A stretch of DNA of 64,000 bases from Geodermatophilus sp. DSM 44513 (GCF_032460525.1 NZ_CP135963.1:2914001-2978000), one strand, 5' to 3'; shown: positions 7,763 to 17,365, counted from the first letter of the stretch. The notes: a model not told the origin generated them from the sequence alone. Program-made: numbers and translations.

Positions 7763-8797
7763 GTGGCGCTTTGGTTGGTGCGCAGCGGCCGGCGTGGCGA
7801 AGGGGACGAGCTGGCACTGGCCAGCGGAGTCGTCGGGATCGGCTGGGCGCCGGTGGGTGACCTCGCCGAGGTGGCGACGATCGGGGCATTGCGGGAGCGC
7901 CTCACCGCCAGCTACCCGGATGCCAAGGCAAGCACGATCACCAACTGGTTGGCCCAGGTCGACGCCTTCCAGCGGCGCATCGCCATCGGTGACCTCGTGG
8001 CCCTCCCACTGAAGCACACACCCGCCATCGCCTTCGGCCGCGTCACTGGCCCTTATCGGTACTCGCCGGAGGCGCCCGAGTCGATGCGGCACCAGAGATC
8101 GGTCGCTTGGATCCGCGAGGACGTTCCGCGCGAGTCCATCGCGCAGGACATCCTCTACTCCCTGGGTGCCTTCCTCACCGTCTGTCGGATCCAGCGCAAC
8201 GATGCCGAGGCTCGCATCAAGGCATTGCTCGACGGTGCGGCGCCACCGCGACCTGCGGATCCCGATCCAGACACCCACCAGCCGGCCAGCGATGTCATCC
8301 GGCAGCCCGACGTCGACCTGCTCGAGTTGAGCCGCGACCAGATCCGGCGCCGCATCGGCGCGCGCTTTCACGGCCACGACCTCTCGCGGCTCATCGGCGC
8401 GGTCCTGGAGGCGGAAGGCATGTACGTGCACGTCTCACCCGCCGGTCCCGACGGCGGCGTCGACATCCTCGCCGGCGAGGGGGACATGGGCTTCGACGGC
8501 GTCGGGCTGGCCGTGCAGGTCAAGTCCGGCGGGATCGTGGTCGATACGTCGACGCTGCGTGAGCTGCAGGGCGTGATGACCAACTTCGGAGCCACCCGCG
8601 GCTTGATGGTCAGCTGGGGCGGATACACGAAGAACGCCCGCGCCGAGGCTCGACGGTTGTTCTTCCAGTTGCGGCTGTGGGACGCCGACGAGGTCATCGT
8701 CCGGGTCGAGGCCGTCTACGAGCGTCTGCCGCAGGACATCCAGGCCGAGCTCCCGCTCCGCCGCATCTGGAGCTTGGTCCCCGACGAGGACGCCTGA
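7763..8797 (+). CDS. Mrr-type restriction endonuclease
   Basis: A 344-residue protein. The C-terminal half (about 190-310) is an Mrr-like PD-(D/E)XK nuclease: E217 in the helix LIGAVLEAEGM, D234 in PDGGVDILAG and Q252-V-K254 in AVQVKSG. The N-terminal region (WLVRSGRRGEGDELALASGVVGIGW) is the domain seen in many Mrr-like restriction proteins and may read DNA or modified bases. I chose GTG 7763 since a GGGGGAC site lies just upstream and homologues start near WLVR; an ATG at 7700 is in frame. Probable type IV restriction of modified DNA. Confidence 0.78.
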   Translation: MALWLVRSGRRGEGDELALASGVVGIGWAPVGDLAEVATIGALRERLTASYPDAKASTITNWLAQVDAFQRRIAIGDLVALPLKHTPAIAFGRVTGPYRYSPEAPESMRHQRSVAWIREDVPRESIAQDILYSLGAFLTVCRIQRNDAEARIKALLDGAAPPRPADPDPDTHQPASDVIRQPDVDLLELSRDQIRRRIGARFHGHDLSRLIGAVLEAEGMYVHVSPAGPDGGVDILAGEGDMGFDGVGLAVQVKSGGIVVDTSTLRELQGVMTNFGATRGLMVSWGGYTKNARAEARRLFFQLRLWDADEVIVRVEAVYERLPQDIQAELPLRRIWSLVPDEDA

Positions 8798-9029
8798 CGT
8801 GCTCGTCGACGAGCGCGCTGCCGCCAGTGTCGGTCCCGCCGCCCGGGTCGCCCCGGCAATCTGGATCCCCGATCGGTCCTCGAACGGGAGGGTATCGGTG
8901 CAGCGTTGAACGAGGTGGCCACGGACGTGCCGTCGGAGTACCGAGTCACGCGCTCGAGCGTCCGTCCCCTCGACGCCCGTCAAGGTCTTCCATCCGTGCG
9001 TGATAAGCCGCTGAGTGAGACCGCACGGT

Positions 9030-9041
9030 TACGTTCAGCTC
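9030..9041 (+). promoter_or_regulatory. Leaderless -10 box of the PLD-helicase gene
   Basis: TACGTT at 9030-9035 is 6 nt before the ATG at 9042 and no ribosome site precedes that ATG, which fits a leaderless transcript. I could not identify a good -35 box. The 244-nt gap before this gene shows nothing else. Confidence 0.4.
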
Positions 9042-12000
9042 ATGGGGGATGTGCCCACCGGGCTGTACGAGCACCTCGTTACCGATCGGCTCAGCAAGGA
9101 CCTGGCAACTACGCCGATCGACCTCGTCCAGCTCGGCACCCTCGACCCGGCCGACGCCCACGAGGCGCTGACCCGCCACATCGCCCACCTGGCCGGTCGG
9201 GCGCTGCGGGCCGCTGGCGGGAGCGACGCCTCGGCGGTCAGCAAGCAGGTCGAGCTGGCCAACCGGATCGTCGCTGCCATCAGCGCCATGGCACCCGACA
9301 GCACCGAGCCGGACGCCGCCGTCCCCGATCCGGCCCGCACCCTCCTGGCAGTCGCTCAGCCGACCGGCGTCCCCGGGCCCGTGACGTTCCCCGAGCGGCC
9401 GGCCGTCCCGCTGTCCACGAGCGCCCTGCTGGTCAACGGTCGCGGCCAGCCGAGGATCGGCTACGAGGTCACCCGCGAGATGGCGTCGGCAGACCGGGTC
9501 GACCTGCTGTGCGCCTTCATCAAGTGGCACGGCCTGCGGGTCCTCGAGGACGCCCTCGCCGGCCTCCGTGAGCGCGGTGCCCGGCTGCGGGTCATCACGA
9601 CCACCTACATGGGCGCGACCGACCAGCGCGCCCTCGACCGCCTCGTCGAGCTCGGCGCCGAGGTCAAGGTCTCCTACGAGACCCGGACGACGCGGCTGCA
9701 CGCCAAGGCCTGGCTGTTCCACCGGCGCACCGGCATGTCGACGGCGTACGTCGGCAGCTCGAACCTCTCCCGCGCGGCCTTGCTCGACGGCCTGGAGTGG
9801 AACGTGCGGCTGTCCACCGTCGAGCAGTCGCACCTGCTGACGACGTTCGCCGAGACCTTCGACAGCTATTGGGCCGACCCGTCGTTCGAGGACTACCAGC
9901 CCCGCCGGGACGGCGACCGGCTGCGCGAGGCGCTCAGCGCGGAGTGCGGCGGCCCGACCGACCTGCCCATCGAGATCGCGACGCTCGACGTCCGACCCTT
10001 CGGCTACCAGCGGGAGATCCTCGACGAGCTGCAGGCCGAGCGCGAGGTCCACGACCGCTGGCGCAACCTCGTCGTGATGGCGACCGGCACCGGCAAGACG
10101 GTGGTCTCCGCGCTCGACTACCGGCGGCTGCGCTCGGCCGGCACCGTGGAGCGGCTGCTGTTCATCGCCCACCGCGAGGAGCTGCTGACCCAGAGCCTGT
10201 CGACGTTCCGGCACGTCCTCCGGCAGGGCGACTTCGGTGAACTGTTCGTCGGCGGGCAACGGCCACGGCAGTGGCGGCACGTCTTCGGGTCGGTTCAGTC
10301 GCTGACCCAACTGGACCTGGCCGAGCTCGACCCGGCGCACTTCGACATGGTGATCGTCGACGAGTTCCACCACGCAGAAGCGGCCACCTACCGCCGGCTG
10401 CTCGAACACCTCCAGCCCAAGGTCCTGCTCGGGCTCACGGCGACACCGGAACGGACGGACGGCGGCGACGTCCGGCACTGGTTCGACGGACGGACGGCGG
10501 TCGAGCTGCGGCTGTGGGAGGCACTGGAGCAGGGGCTGCTCGCGCCGTTCCAGTACTTCGGCATCCACGACGACGTGGCGCTGGACCAGCTGCGGTGGCG
10601 GCGCGGCCGCGGGTACGACGTCAGCGAGCTGACCAACGTCTACACCGGCGACGACAAGCGGGTCCGGCTCGTCCTGCAGGCGGTTGGAGAGAAGGTCGCC
10701 GACCCGGGACGGATGCGGGCGCTGGGCTTCTGCGTGAGCATCCAGCACGCGCAGTACATGGCCGAGCGCTTCACCGCGGCCGGCATCCCCAGCCGGGCAG
10801 TCACGTCGACGACGTCCCGCGAGGAGCGGGCGACCGCGCTGGCCGCACTGCGCGACCGCACCGTCAACGTGCTCTTCACCGTCGACCTCTTCAACGAGGG
10901 GCTCGACGTCCCGTCGGTCGACACCGTGCTGTTCCTGCGGCCGACAGAGAGCGCGACGGTGTTCCTCCAGCAGCTGGGGCGCGGCCTGCGGCTGTCTGAG
11001 GACAAGGCCTGCCTGACCGTCCTGGACTTCATCGGCGCGCAGCACCAGGAGTTCCGCTTCGACCTGCGCTTCCGGGCGCTCACCGGCAGCTCACGCCGCG
11101 GCCTGCAGCGGGACGTGGAGCAGGGCTTTTCCACGCTGCCGGCCGGCTGCCACATCGAGCTGGACCGGGTGGCGCAGCAGGTCGTGCTGGACAACATCAA
11201 GCAGTCGCTCACCGTCTCGTGGAAGGGGCTGGTCGTCGAGGCGTCACGGGCCTCAGAGCCGTCATTGGCTGGCTTCCTCGAGGAGACCGGGGTCGAACTC
11301 GAGGACCTGTACCGCGGCACCGGCCGCAGCTGGCTGGACCTCAAGCGAGCCGCCGGCTGGGACGACTCGAGTCCCGGGCCGGACGACGCCACGCTGCGCG
11401 GCGCCTTCGGCCGCATGCTGCACCTGGACGACGACGAGCGGCTGCGGGGCATCCGCGAGCTGCTGGGTGGGGCCGCCGGCGACTCCGAGCGTGTGCGCCG
11501 GCTCGCGGCGATGCTGCACTTCTCCCTGTGGGGCGCACGGACGCCGTTCAGCAGCGTGGAGGCCAGCCTGCAGCGGCTGCTGGCAAGCCCGGGGCGATCC
11601 AACGAGCTGCTCGAGCTGACCGGGGTGCTGCACGACCGCATCCACCGGGTGACGCCGGCGCTGGAGGTGGCCGGGGACCGTCCGCTGCACGTGCACGCCC
11701 GCTACAGCCGGGACGAGGCGCTGGCCGCGTTCGGCATGACGGACCTCAACGGCACGTGGGGCTCGGGCGTGCGCTGGGTGCCCGGCGACCAGGCGGACGT
11801 CTTCTTCGTGACGCTGGTGAAGACCGAAGCTCACTTCTCTCCCACCACGATGTACGCCGACCACGCCATCTCGCCGACGCTGTTCCAGTGGGAGTCGCAG
11901 AACGCGACGGCGGAGCGCTCAGCAGTGGGTCAGCGGTACGTCAAGCACCGGGAGGTGGGGACGTCCGTGCACCTGTTCGTCAGAGAGTCCAAGACCGCGG

Positions 12001-12143
12001 ACGGCACGCTCGGCACGCCGTCCTACCTCTACGCCGGGCCGATGTCCTACGTCTCTCACACCGGCGAGCGCCCGATGCGCATCCTCTGGCAGCTCGACCA
12101 CGCTCTGCCGGCCGACGTCTTCCACGCCGCCAAGGTGGCGTAG
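9042..12143 (+). CDS. PLD nuclease - SF2 helicase - DUF3427 defence protein
   Basis: A 1033-residue protein with three parts. A phospholipase-D-type nuclease domain (about 120-280) has LHAKAWLF (H220, K222) and GSSNLSRAA. A superfamily 2 helicase (about 320-680) has Walker A ATGTGKT (K352), DEFHH (440-444), TATPERTD and QQLGRGLR (643-650). A DUF3427 domain fills the C-terminus. Such proteins occur in restriction and phage-defence islands and probably couple DNA translocation with cleavage. The ATG at 9042 fits a leaderless start; a GTG at 9015 is in frame. It has no partner methylase nearby. Confidence 0.82.
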   Translation: MGDVPTGLYEHLVTDRLSKDLATTPIDLVQLGTLDPADAHEALTRHIAHLAGRALRAAGGSDASAVSKQVELANRIVAAISAMAPDSTEPDAAVPDPARTLLAVAQPTGVPGPVTFPERPAVPLSTSALLVNGRGQPRIGYEVTREMASADRVDLLCAFIKWHGLRVLEDALAGLRERGARLRVITTTYMGATDQRALDRLVELGAEVKVSYETRTTRLHAKAWLFHRRTGMSTAYVGSSNLSRAALLDGLEWNVRLSTVEQSHLLTTFAETFDSYWADPSFEDYQPRRDGDRLREALSAECGGPTDLPIEIATLDVRPFGYQREILDELQAEREVHDRWRNLVVMATGTGKTVVSALDYRRLRSAGTVERLLFIAHREELLTQSLSTFRHVLRQGDFGELFVGGQRPRQWRHVFGSVQSLTQLDLAELDPAHFDMVIVDEFHHAEAATYRRLLEHLQPKVLLGLTATPERTDGGDVRHWFDGRTAVELRLWEALEQGLLAPFQYFGIHDDVALDQLRWRRGRGYDVSELTNVYTGDDKRVRLVLQAVGEKVADPGRMRALGFCVSIQHAQYMAERFTAAGIPSRAVTSTTSREERATALAALRDRTVNVLFTVDLFNEGLDVPSVDTVLFLRPTESATVFLQQLGRGLRLSEDKACLTVLDFIGAQHQEFRFDLRFRALTGSSRRGLQRDVEQGFSTLPAGCHIELDRVAQQVVLDNIKQSLTVSWKGLVVEASRASEPSLAGFLEETGVELEDLYRGTGRSWLDLKRAAGWDDSSPGPDDATLRGAFGRMLHLDDDERLRGIRELLGGAAGDSERVRRLAAMLHFSLWGARTPFSSVEASLQRLLASPGRSNELLELTGVLHDRIHRVTPALEVAGDRPLHVHARYSRDEALAAFGMTDLNGTWGSGVRWVPGDQADVFFVTLVKTEAHFSPTTMYADHAISPTLFQWESQNATAERSAVGQRYVKHREVGTSVHLFVRESKTADGTLGTPSYLYAGPMSYVSHTGERPMRILWQLDHALPADVFHAAKVA

Positions 12144-12291
12144 CGCCAGTCCTCTTGGCCGGGACGCCGGAAGAGTCGTGACCGGCGCGCCCACCCGCTT
12201 CACCGTCACCGACCGGGAGGCCACCTAGGGTGCTGCTCGCGGCCCGACTGGCTTCCGGTCCCCGGACATGCCCCCACCCGCACGTTGACTC

Positions 12292-14178
12292 GTGCTGCCC
12301 GGGGACAGGTCCTTGCCATGGCTTCGCACGTCCGCCGCCGGACTCGCCGACCTCGCCCGCGCCGGCCGGCTGGGGACGACACTCGCCACCCAGATGGCCC
12401 ACCGGTACCGCCGCACCGCGTCCGAGTCCGAGCGGCGCTCCTGGGACGCCAGCCTCGCCGCGCTCGCCGCCGGCCTCGAGCAAGCCGGACTACACGGCGT
12501 CGAGGTTCTGGTCGAGTACCAGCTCCCGCTGTCCAGCAAGCGGGTCGACGTCGTCCTCGCCGGGCAGCGCCCGAGCACGGGCGGTCCATCCTACGTCGTC
12601 GTCGAGCTCAAGCAGTGGACCACCGCCACCCTGTTCGAGGACGAGCCCGAGCTCGTGGTCCAGCCGACCTACGGGCCACGGCCGGTGCTGCACCCCGTCG
12701 CCCAGGTCCGCGGCTACGTCGAGTACATGCTCGACTTCCTCGGCGCCCTGCACGGCAGCACCGACGTCCTCACCGGTGCCGCCTACCTGCACAACGCCAC
12801 CGACGACCGCGTTGCCGAGCTGCGCAACTACCCGCAGGACGAGCTCGGCCGCTTCTTCACCGCCCAGGACCGCGGCGACTTCCTGCACTACCTGCGCAGC
12901 CGCCTCTCTCCCGCCAACGCCTCCATCCACGCCGACCGGCTGCTCCGCTCCTCCGTCGCGCCCAGCAAGCAGCTGCTCGCCGTCGCCGCCGAGGAGCTGC
13001 GCACCCGCGAGCAGTTCGTCCTCCTCGACGAGCAGCGGGTCGCGTTCGACCTCGTCCTGCACGAGGTCGAGAAGGCCCGGCGCGGCGACTTCAAGAGCGT
13101 CGTCATCGTCTCCGGCGGTCCGGGAACCGGGAAGAGCGTCATCGCCCTGTCCCTGCTCGGCGAGCTCGGCCGGCGAGGCATCCGCGTGGCACATGCGACC
13201 GGGTCACGCTCCTTCACCCAGACGCTGCGCAAGGTGGCCGGCCATCGCGCCCCGCGCACCGCGGCGCTCTTCCGCTACTTCAACCAGTTCATGGACGCCG
13301 ACCCCAACGGCCTCGACGTCCTGATCGCCGACGAGGCGCACCGCATCCGCGAGACGTCGGCCAGCCGCTGGACCCGCGCCGAGCTGCGCACCGGCCGGCG
13401 GCAGGTCGACGAGCTCATCGACGCCGCCCGCGTGCCGGTCTTCCTGCTCGACCAGAACCAGGTCGTCCGCCCCGGCGAGATGGGCACGATCGAGGACATC
13501 GAGAAGCACGCCCGCGAGCGCGGCCTCGACGTCCACCAGGTCGACCTCGGCACCCAGTACCGCAGCGGCGGCAGCGCCGAGTACGTGGCGTGGGTGGAAC
13601 GGCTCCTCGGGCTGGCCTCCGGCGGCCCGGAGCCGTGGAAGGCGAACGAGCGCTTCGAGGTCCGGACGGCGCCTTCCCCCTCGGCGGTCGAGCAGGCGCT
13701 GGCCGAGAGGCTGGCAGACCACCAGAACGCCCGCATGGCCGCCGGCTACTGCTGGACCTGGAGCGACCCCCGCCCCGACGGCTCGCTCGTCCCCGATGTG
13801 CAGATCGGCGACTGGGCGCGGCCGTGGAACCTCAAGGGCGACCGGTCCGTCGGCGGCGCACCCCCGGCCGCGCTGTGGGCCAGCGACGAGCGCGGCTTCG
13901 GGCAGGTCGGCTGCGTCTACACCGCCCAGGGCTTCGAGTACGAGTGGAACGGCGTCCTGCTCGGCCCCGACCTGGTGTGGCGGACCGACCGCTGGGTCGC
14001 CGTCCGCAGCGCCAACCGCGATCCCGACTTCCGCAACACGAGGAAGGTCAGCGACGCCGAGTTCGACCTGCTGGTCCGCAACGTCTACAAGGTGCTGCTC
14101 ACCCGTGGCCTGCGCGGCGTCTACCTGCACTCCACCGACCCCGAGACCCAGCGGTTCCTCGAGCGGCTGGTCGGCTGA
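12292..14178 (+). CDS. DUF2075 helicase with N-terminal nuclease-like motif
   Basis: A 628-residue protein. Residues about 70-170 contain KRVDVVLAG (D86) and VVVELKQW (E105, K107), a D...ExK pattern typical of PD-(D/E)XK nucleases. Residues 265-625 are a DUF2075 ATPase/helicase with Walker A GGPGTGKS (275-282), Walker B DVLIADEAHR, the late motif VYTAQGFEYEWNG and the family-typical YKVLLTRGLRGVYLH near the end. It is the last gene of the defence island, 148 nt after the DUF3427 gene. The start is GTG 12292; no clear ribosome site helps to decide. Confidence 0.8.
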   Translation: MLPGDRSLPWLRTSAAGLADLARAGRLGTTLATQMAHRYRRTASESERRSWDASLAALAAGLEQAGLHGVEVLVEYQLPLSSKRVDVVLAGQRPSTGGPSYVVVELKQWTTATLFEDEPELVVQPTYGPRPVLHPVAQVRGYVEYMLDFLGALHGSTDVLTGAAYLHNATDDRVAELRNYPQDELGRFFTAQDRGDFLHYLRSRLSPANASIHADRLLRSSVAPSKQLLAVAAEELRTREQFVLLDEQRVAFDLVLHEVEKARRGDFKSVVIVSGGPGTGKSVIALSLLGELGRRGIRVAHATGSRSFTQTLRKVAGHRAPRTAALFRYFNQFMDADPNGLDVLIADEAHRIRETSASRWTRAELRTGRRQVDELIDAARVPVFLLDQNQVVRPGEMGTIEDIEKHARERGLDVHQVDLGTQYRSGGSAEYVAWVERLLGLASGGPEPWKANERFEVRTAPSPSAVEQALAERLADHQNARMAAGYCWTWSDPRPDGSLVPDVQIGDWARPWNLKGDRSVGGAPPAALWASDERGFGQVGCVYTAQGFEYEWNGVLLGPDLVWRTDRWVAVRSANRDPDFRNTRKVSDAEFDLLVRNVYKVLLTRGLRGVYLHSTDPETQRFLERLVG

Positions 14179-14308
14179 CTCGGCCGGCTCCTCCGCCTCG
14201 CGCACACGGTCCGCACAGCCCTGCCGCGGGCCGTCGTCTCGTCACGACGACCGGCTCGGCACCCGTCGGCCGTTGCGGTCGTGAGGCTGCCCGCGGGGGC
14301 TCCGCTCC

Positions 14309-14950
14309 TCAGTCGTTCGCCAACTCCACCACGTAGCAGTCATGGTCGCTGAGTCCTTCCGCCGAGACCCTCTCGACGTGGAGGACCGCTCGGTCGGCCG
14401 GCACGGCGACGTGATCGATGCTGAGCAGACCCGGAATCCTGTGGGGCAGGTGAGCGGTCGGCACGTTCAGCTCGAGCCTGCTCAGTGCGCGGAACACGTG
14501 AGCGCGCCCCTTCTTCCCGCCGGCCTGCTCCGGGCCGAACAGCGCGTGGTTCCAGTCACCACCCCACACGACCCGCCGGGTGAGCACTCGCTCGAGGAGT
14601 CGGTCGATGGCTCGTCCGGTCCGGTCCGCGTGCGAGTCACCCGGCCAGGCGGCATCCGAACCGAGCCCATGCCACGGGAGGATCGTGGAACAGAACGTCG
14701 TCCCGTCGACGATTGCGGCTGCAGTGGCGACGTGCACGTCGGGGAGGCCCGTGAGTGGCCGCCGGCTGTACACGCCGGCCCAGTGCTGACCCCGTCCCAT
14801 CACGCCCGTCGTGCGGTGAGGCCAGAAGCCCGACAGCTCGACGGAGGGATGGACCTCAGTCAGCAGCCACACGTCGGCATCCATGCGCTCGACGAAGTCG
14901 CGGTGCGCCCGGCTGAAACGCCCCTCCAGGTTCCAGGTCCCGATCCTCAC
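14309..14950 (-). CDS. Endonuclease/exonuclease/phosphatase family hydrolase
   Basis: A 213-residue protein of the EEP (DNase I-like) fold. Visible active-site elements are GTWNLEG at the N-terminus, TEVH, GGDWNH, SIDHV and LSDHDCYVVEL at the C-terminus, giving the expected Asn, Glu, Asp and two His residues. Substrates in this family range from DNA to phosphoesters and lipids. I start at GTG 14950 (VRIGTWNLEG); the frame stays open to 15217 but the added residues look non-coding. It is convergent with the DUF2075 gene and divergent from the hydrolase at 15243. Confidence 0.75.
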   Translation of the reverse strand: MRIGTWNLEGRFSRAHRDFVERMDADVWLLTEVHPSVELSGFWPHRTTGVMGRGQHWAGVYSRRPLTGLPDVHVATAAAIVDGTTFCSTILPWHGLGSDAAWPGDSHADRTGRAIDRLLERVLTRRVVWGGDWNHALFGPEQAGGKKGRAHVFRALSRLELNVPTAHLPHRIPGLLSIDHVAVPADRAVLHVERVSAEGLSDHDCYVVELAND

Positions 14951-15242
14951 TGGCGCAGGGTGCGCAGGTGCCCTCGACCAACGGGGGACGTCCGACGGTG
15001 AGCGTGTCGGCGGGTGACGGCTCGGCACGGCCCCGAACGGGCCGGCCGGCGACATCGACTGCCCGGAGCCCGGACGTAGTCGCCGGGCTGACCGCCACTG
15101 GGGCACCGGCTGCTCCGCATCGGGATGCCCGCCGGCCTCCGGCCGCAGATTGACCCGGGCGTGAGCGGCCACCACGATGGCCGGATCGAGCAGGCCGCCG
15201 TCCGGCTTGCCGCCCACTCAGTCGATGACGACGAGGGAACCC

Positions 15243-16130
15243 ATGAGCACCACGGACACGGTCCAGATCCCCCACCTCGGTGGCTCGACCATCGGCTACC
15301 GGTTCGGCAGGGCCTACGACGCGTCACTCCCGACGCTGGTGATGGTCAACTCGTTCAGCACCTCCGTCGAGCTGTACCGGCCGCAGTTCGCCGACGAGAA
15401 GCTCTCCGCCACCGCCAACCTGCTCGCCCTCGAGCCCTACGGGCACGGCCGGACCCGCGCGTCGCACGGGCAGTTCACCTACTGGGACTCCGCCATCGCG
15501 GGGCTGCAGGTGCTCGACGCGCTCGGCATCCCGAAGGCGTTCGTCCTGGGGACGTCGCAGGGCGGGTGGATCGCGGCCCGCATGGCCGTGCTCGCCCCCG
15601 ACACCGTCACGGGCATCATCCCGCTCGGCACCTCGATGGACTTCGAGAGCCAGCGCAGTCGCGAGCTGGGGTGCTGGGACGGCGTCGAGTTCTGCACGCC
15701 CGCCATCGACGCACTCGCCGCGGGTGTCGGCGACGACTGGGTCATCCCGGTCGAGCTCGTCGACGCCGTCCTCACCGAGGGCTTCGGCGAGGACGTACCC
15801 GCCGAGGACCGCGCGTTCTGGCGCGAGACGCACCAGGCGAACTACACCGGCGACGACGGACGGGCGCGGCTCCGGCTCGCCAGCATCAACCTGCGTGACC
15901 GGGACGGCCTGCACGGCCGGCTGGACAGCGTGCGCTGTCCGGTCCTGTGGCTGCACGGCACCGCCGACCGCGTCTACTCGGTGCCGAACGCCGAGGCGGA
16001 GATCGAGCTGTTCGTCAACAGCGCCGCCGCCGAGCTCCGCGTCGTCGAGGGCGGCCAGCACTTCCTGAGCGCCACGGACCCCGACGAGGTCAACGCCGCG
16101 GCGGTCGAGTTCATCGACCGCTGGCGGTAG
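15243..16130 (+). CDS. Alpha/beta-fold hydrolase
   Basis: A 295-residue protein with the nucleophile elbow GTSQGG (S105), an acid in LHGTADRVYS and a histidine in EGGQHFLS, completing a catalytic triad. It resembles esterases, haloperoxidase-like enzymes and enol-lactone hydrolases; no substrate can be named. No signal peptide is present. The ATG has GAGGGA just upstream. A fragment of a DUF2075 gene lies after its end. Confidence 0.8.
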   Translation: MSTTDTVQIPHLGGSTIGYRFGRAYDASLPTLVMVNSFSTSVELYRPQFADEKLSATANLLALEPYGHGRTRASHGQFTYWDSAIAGLQVLDALGIPKAFVLGTSQGGWIAARMAVLAPDTVTGIIPLGTSMDFESQRSRELGCWDGVEFCTPAIDALAAGVGDDWVIPVELVDAVLTEGFGEDVPAEDRAFWRETHQANYTGDDGRARLRLASINLRDRDGLHGRLDSVRCPVLWLHGTADRVYSVPNAEAEIELFVNSAAAELRVVEGGQHFLSATDPDEVNAAAVEFIDRWR

Positions 16131-16177
16131 CGCGGAGCCGGCCGCCGGCTCCGGCTGGTGCAGCGACCCGGGCCACC

Positions 16178-16256
16178 GACCTGCAGACGATCACGAGGTG
16201 CTGCTCACCCGCGGCCTGCGCGGCGTCCGTCTACACCCACCGACCCGGGGACCCAC
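16178..16256 (+). pseudogene. Decayed fragment of a DUF2075 helicase 3' end
   Basis: GGTGCTGCTCACCCGCGGCC and the next 40 nt closely match the last coding region of the DUF2075 gene (14091-14155), with a few small indels. The translation VLLTRGLRGV is identical in both before the frames drift apart. The similarity begins near CGACCTGC and fades after GGGACCCA. It is not part of any working gene. It is either the remnant of a second DUF2075 gene or a partial duplication; together with 14091-14155 it brackets about 2 kb that holds two hydrolase genes. Confidence 0.55.
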
Positions 16257-16344
16257 CAGCTCCAGCGAGGTCGAGACGGTCAGGCGCCGGCCACACCGCC
16301 TCGCCCCGCGCCCGGTCGCCGCTCCCCGGGACGGCACGATCCGG

Positions 16345-17244
16345 TCAGCCGGTGCCGCGGCGGACGTCGTCCGGCGCGCAGCCGAACGCCGCCCGGAAGC
16401 CGCGGCCGAACGTCGCCGGGTCGCCGAAGCCCCACCCGTGCGCGACCGAGGCCACGGTGACCGCCGTCCCGCGCCGGGCGAGCTCCCGCCGCGCGCCCTC
16501 GAGTCGCAGCCGGCGCACGTAGCCGGCCGGCGTCGTGCCGCGCGCGGCGCACAGCGCGTAGAGCGCGCGGACCGACAGGTACGCGCCGGCCGCGATCGAC
16601 GGCGGGGACAGCGACGGCTCGCGCAGGTGCCCGGCGACGTAGGCGGTCACCCGCGCCCACGCCGGGTCGTCGTCGACCGGGGATAGCACCCCGGCGAGCA
16701 GGTCGACCAGCGCGTCGGCCACCGGCGGCCCCAGCCGCCCGTCGAGCGCCCCCGCCCCGGCGATCGTCGTCCCGACCAGAGCGGCGAGGAGCCCGGCAGC
16801 CGGCCCGTCGAGCAAGCCGGTGGGCGTGGCGGGCAGCCGGGACGACGGGACCAGCAGCGTCCACTTGTGCAGCCGGCCGGGTACCCGGAAGCGCACCGGC
16901 TGGTCGGCCCGCCACAGCAGCGCCGCCCCTGGGCCGACGACGACCCGCGCGTCACCCACCTCGATGTGCTCCGTCCCCTCGCGGACGAACAGCACACCCA
17001 CCAGGTCGGCATCGGTGGCCGCGAGCTGCGCCCGGCCCCGCGACCCCGAGCACGGGCCGCACCGGCAGTCGACCAACGTCAGGTCGCCGACGCGGTACCG
17101 GGTGAGCTCGACCGGCCCGGGGACGGCCGGTCCGGGCCGCAACGACCACGGCAGGTGGGTGGCGCCGACCGCGTCGGCGAAGGCGTCGTCGCGCTCGCCG
17201 CGCGGCAGGTCGGCGGGTGTCCAGCGCTCGGCGACCAGCGTCAT
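16345..17244 (-). CDS. AraC family transcriptional regulator
   Basis: A 299-residue regulator. The N-terminal two thirds are an AraC-binding-like sensor domain (VGVLFVREGTEHIEVGDARVVVGPGAALLW is typical). The C-terminal 100 residues hold the double helix-turn-helix (LSVRALYALCAARGTTPAGYVRRLRLEGARREL and VASVAHGWGFGDPATFGRGFRAAFG). The ATG at 17244 follows AGGAGG. It is divergent from the hydrolase at 17366 with 121 nt between, so it may control that gene. Confidence 0.88.
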   Translation of the reverse strand: MTLVAERWTPADLPRGERDDAFADAVGATHLPWSLRPGPAVPGPVELTRYRVGDLTLVDCRCGPCSGSRGRAQLAATDADLVGVLFVREGTEHIEVGDARVVVGPGAALLWRADQPVRFRVPGRLHKWTLLVPSSRLPATPTGLLDGPAAGLLAALVGTTIAGAGALDGRLGPPVADALVDLLAGVLSPVDDDPAWARVTAYVAGHLREPSLSPPSIAAGAYLSVRALYALCAARGTTPAGYVRRLRLEGARRELARRGTAVTVASVAHGWGFGDPATFGRGFRAAFGCAPDDVRRGTG

Positions 17245-17365
17245 GGGCACCTCCTGGGCGCAGCCAACCCCGCGGCCGGCCTCGGCGGCAAGGCCTGCAC
17301 GCATCGCAGCGGGGCGTGCGGGGAACGTCGCGACGTCACGGGCGGGGGCCGCCAGGGTCGGCGGC

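Noticed and set aside
8798..9041. Possible tRNA or small RNA gene in the 244-nt gap
   Set aside because: No T-loop motif, acceptor-stem pairing or clear terminator hairpin seen.
8946..11045. 699-residue minus-strand frame opposite the PLD-helicase gene
   Set aside because: No recognisable domain and opposite a gene with clear PLD and helicase motifs.
12285..14336. 683-residue frame overlapping the DUF2075 gene
   Set aside because: Arg/Pro-rich translation in a shifted frame of a gene with clear helicase motifs.
14951..15217. N-terminal extension of the EEP hydrolase
   Set aside because: The extra 89 residues are low complexity and lie before the conserved GTWNLEG start of the fold.
14091..16256. 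Attachment-site repeats of an integrated element
   Set aside because: No integrase, recombinase or tRNA gene lies nearby and the second copy is decayed with indels, so a partial gene remnant is the simpler reading.
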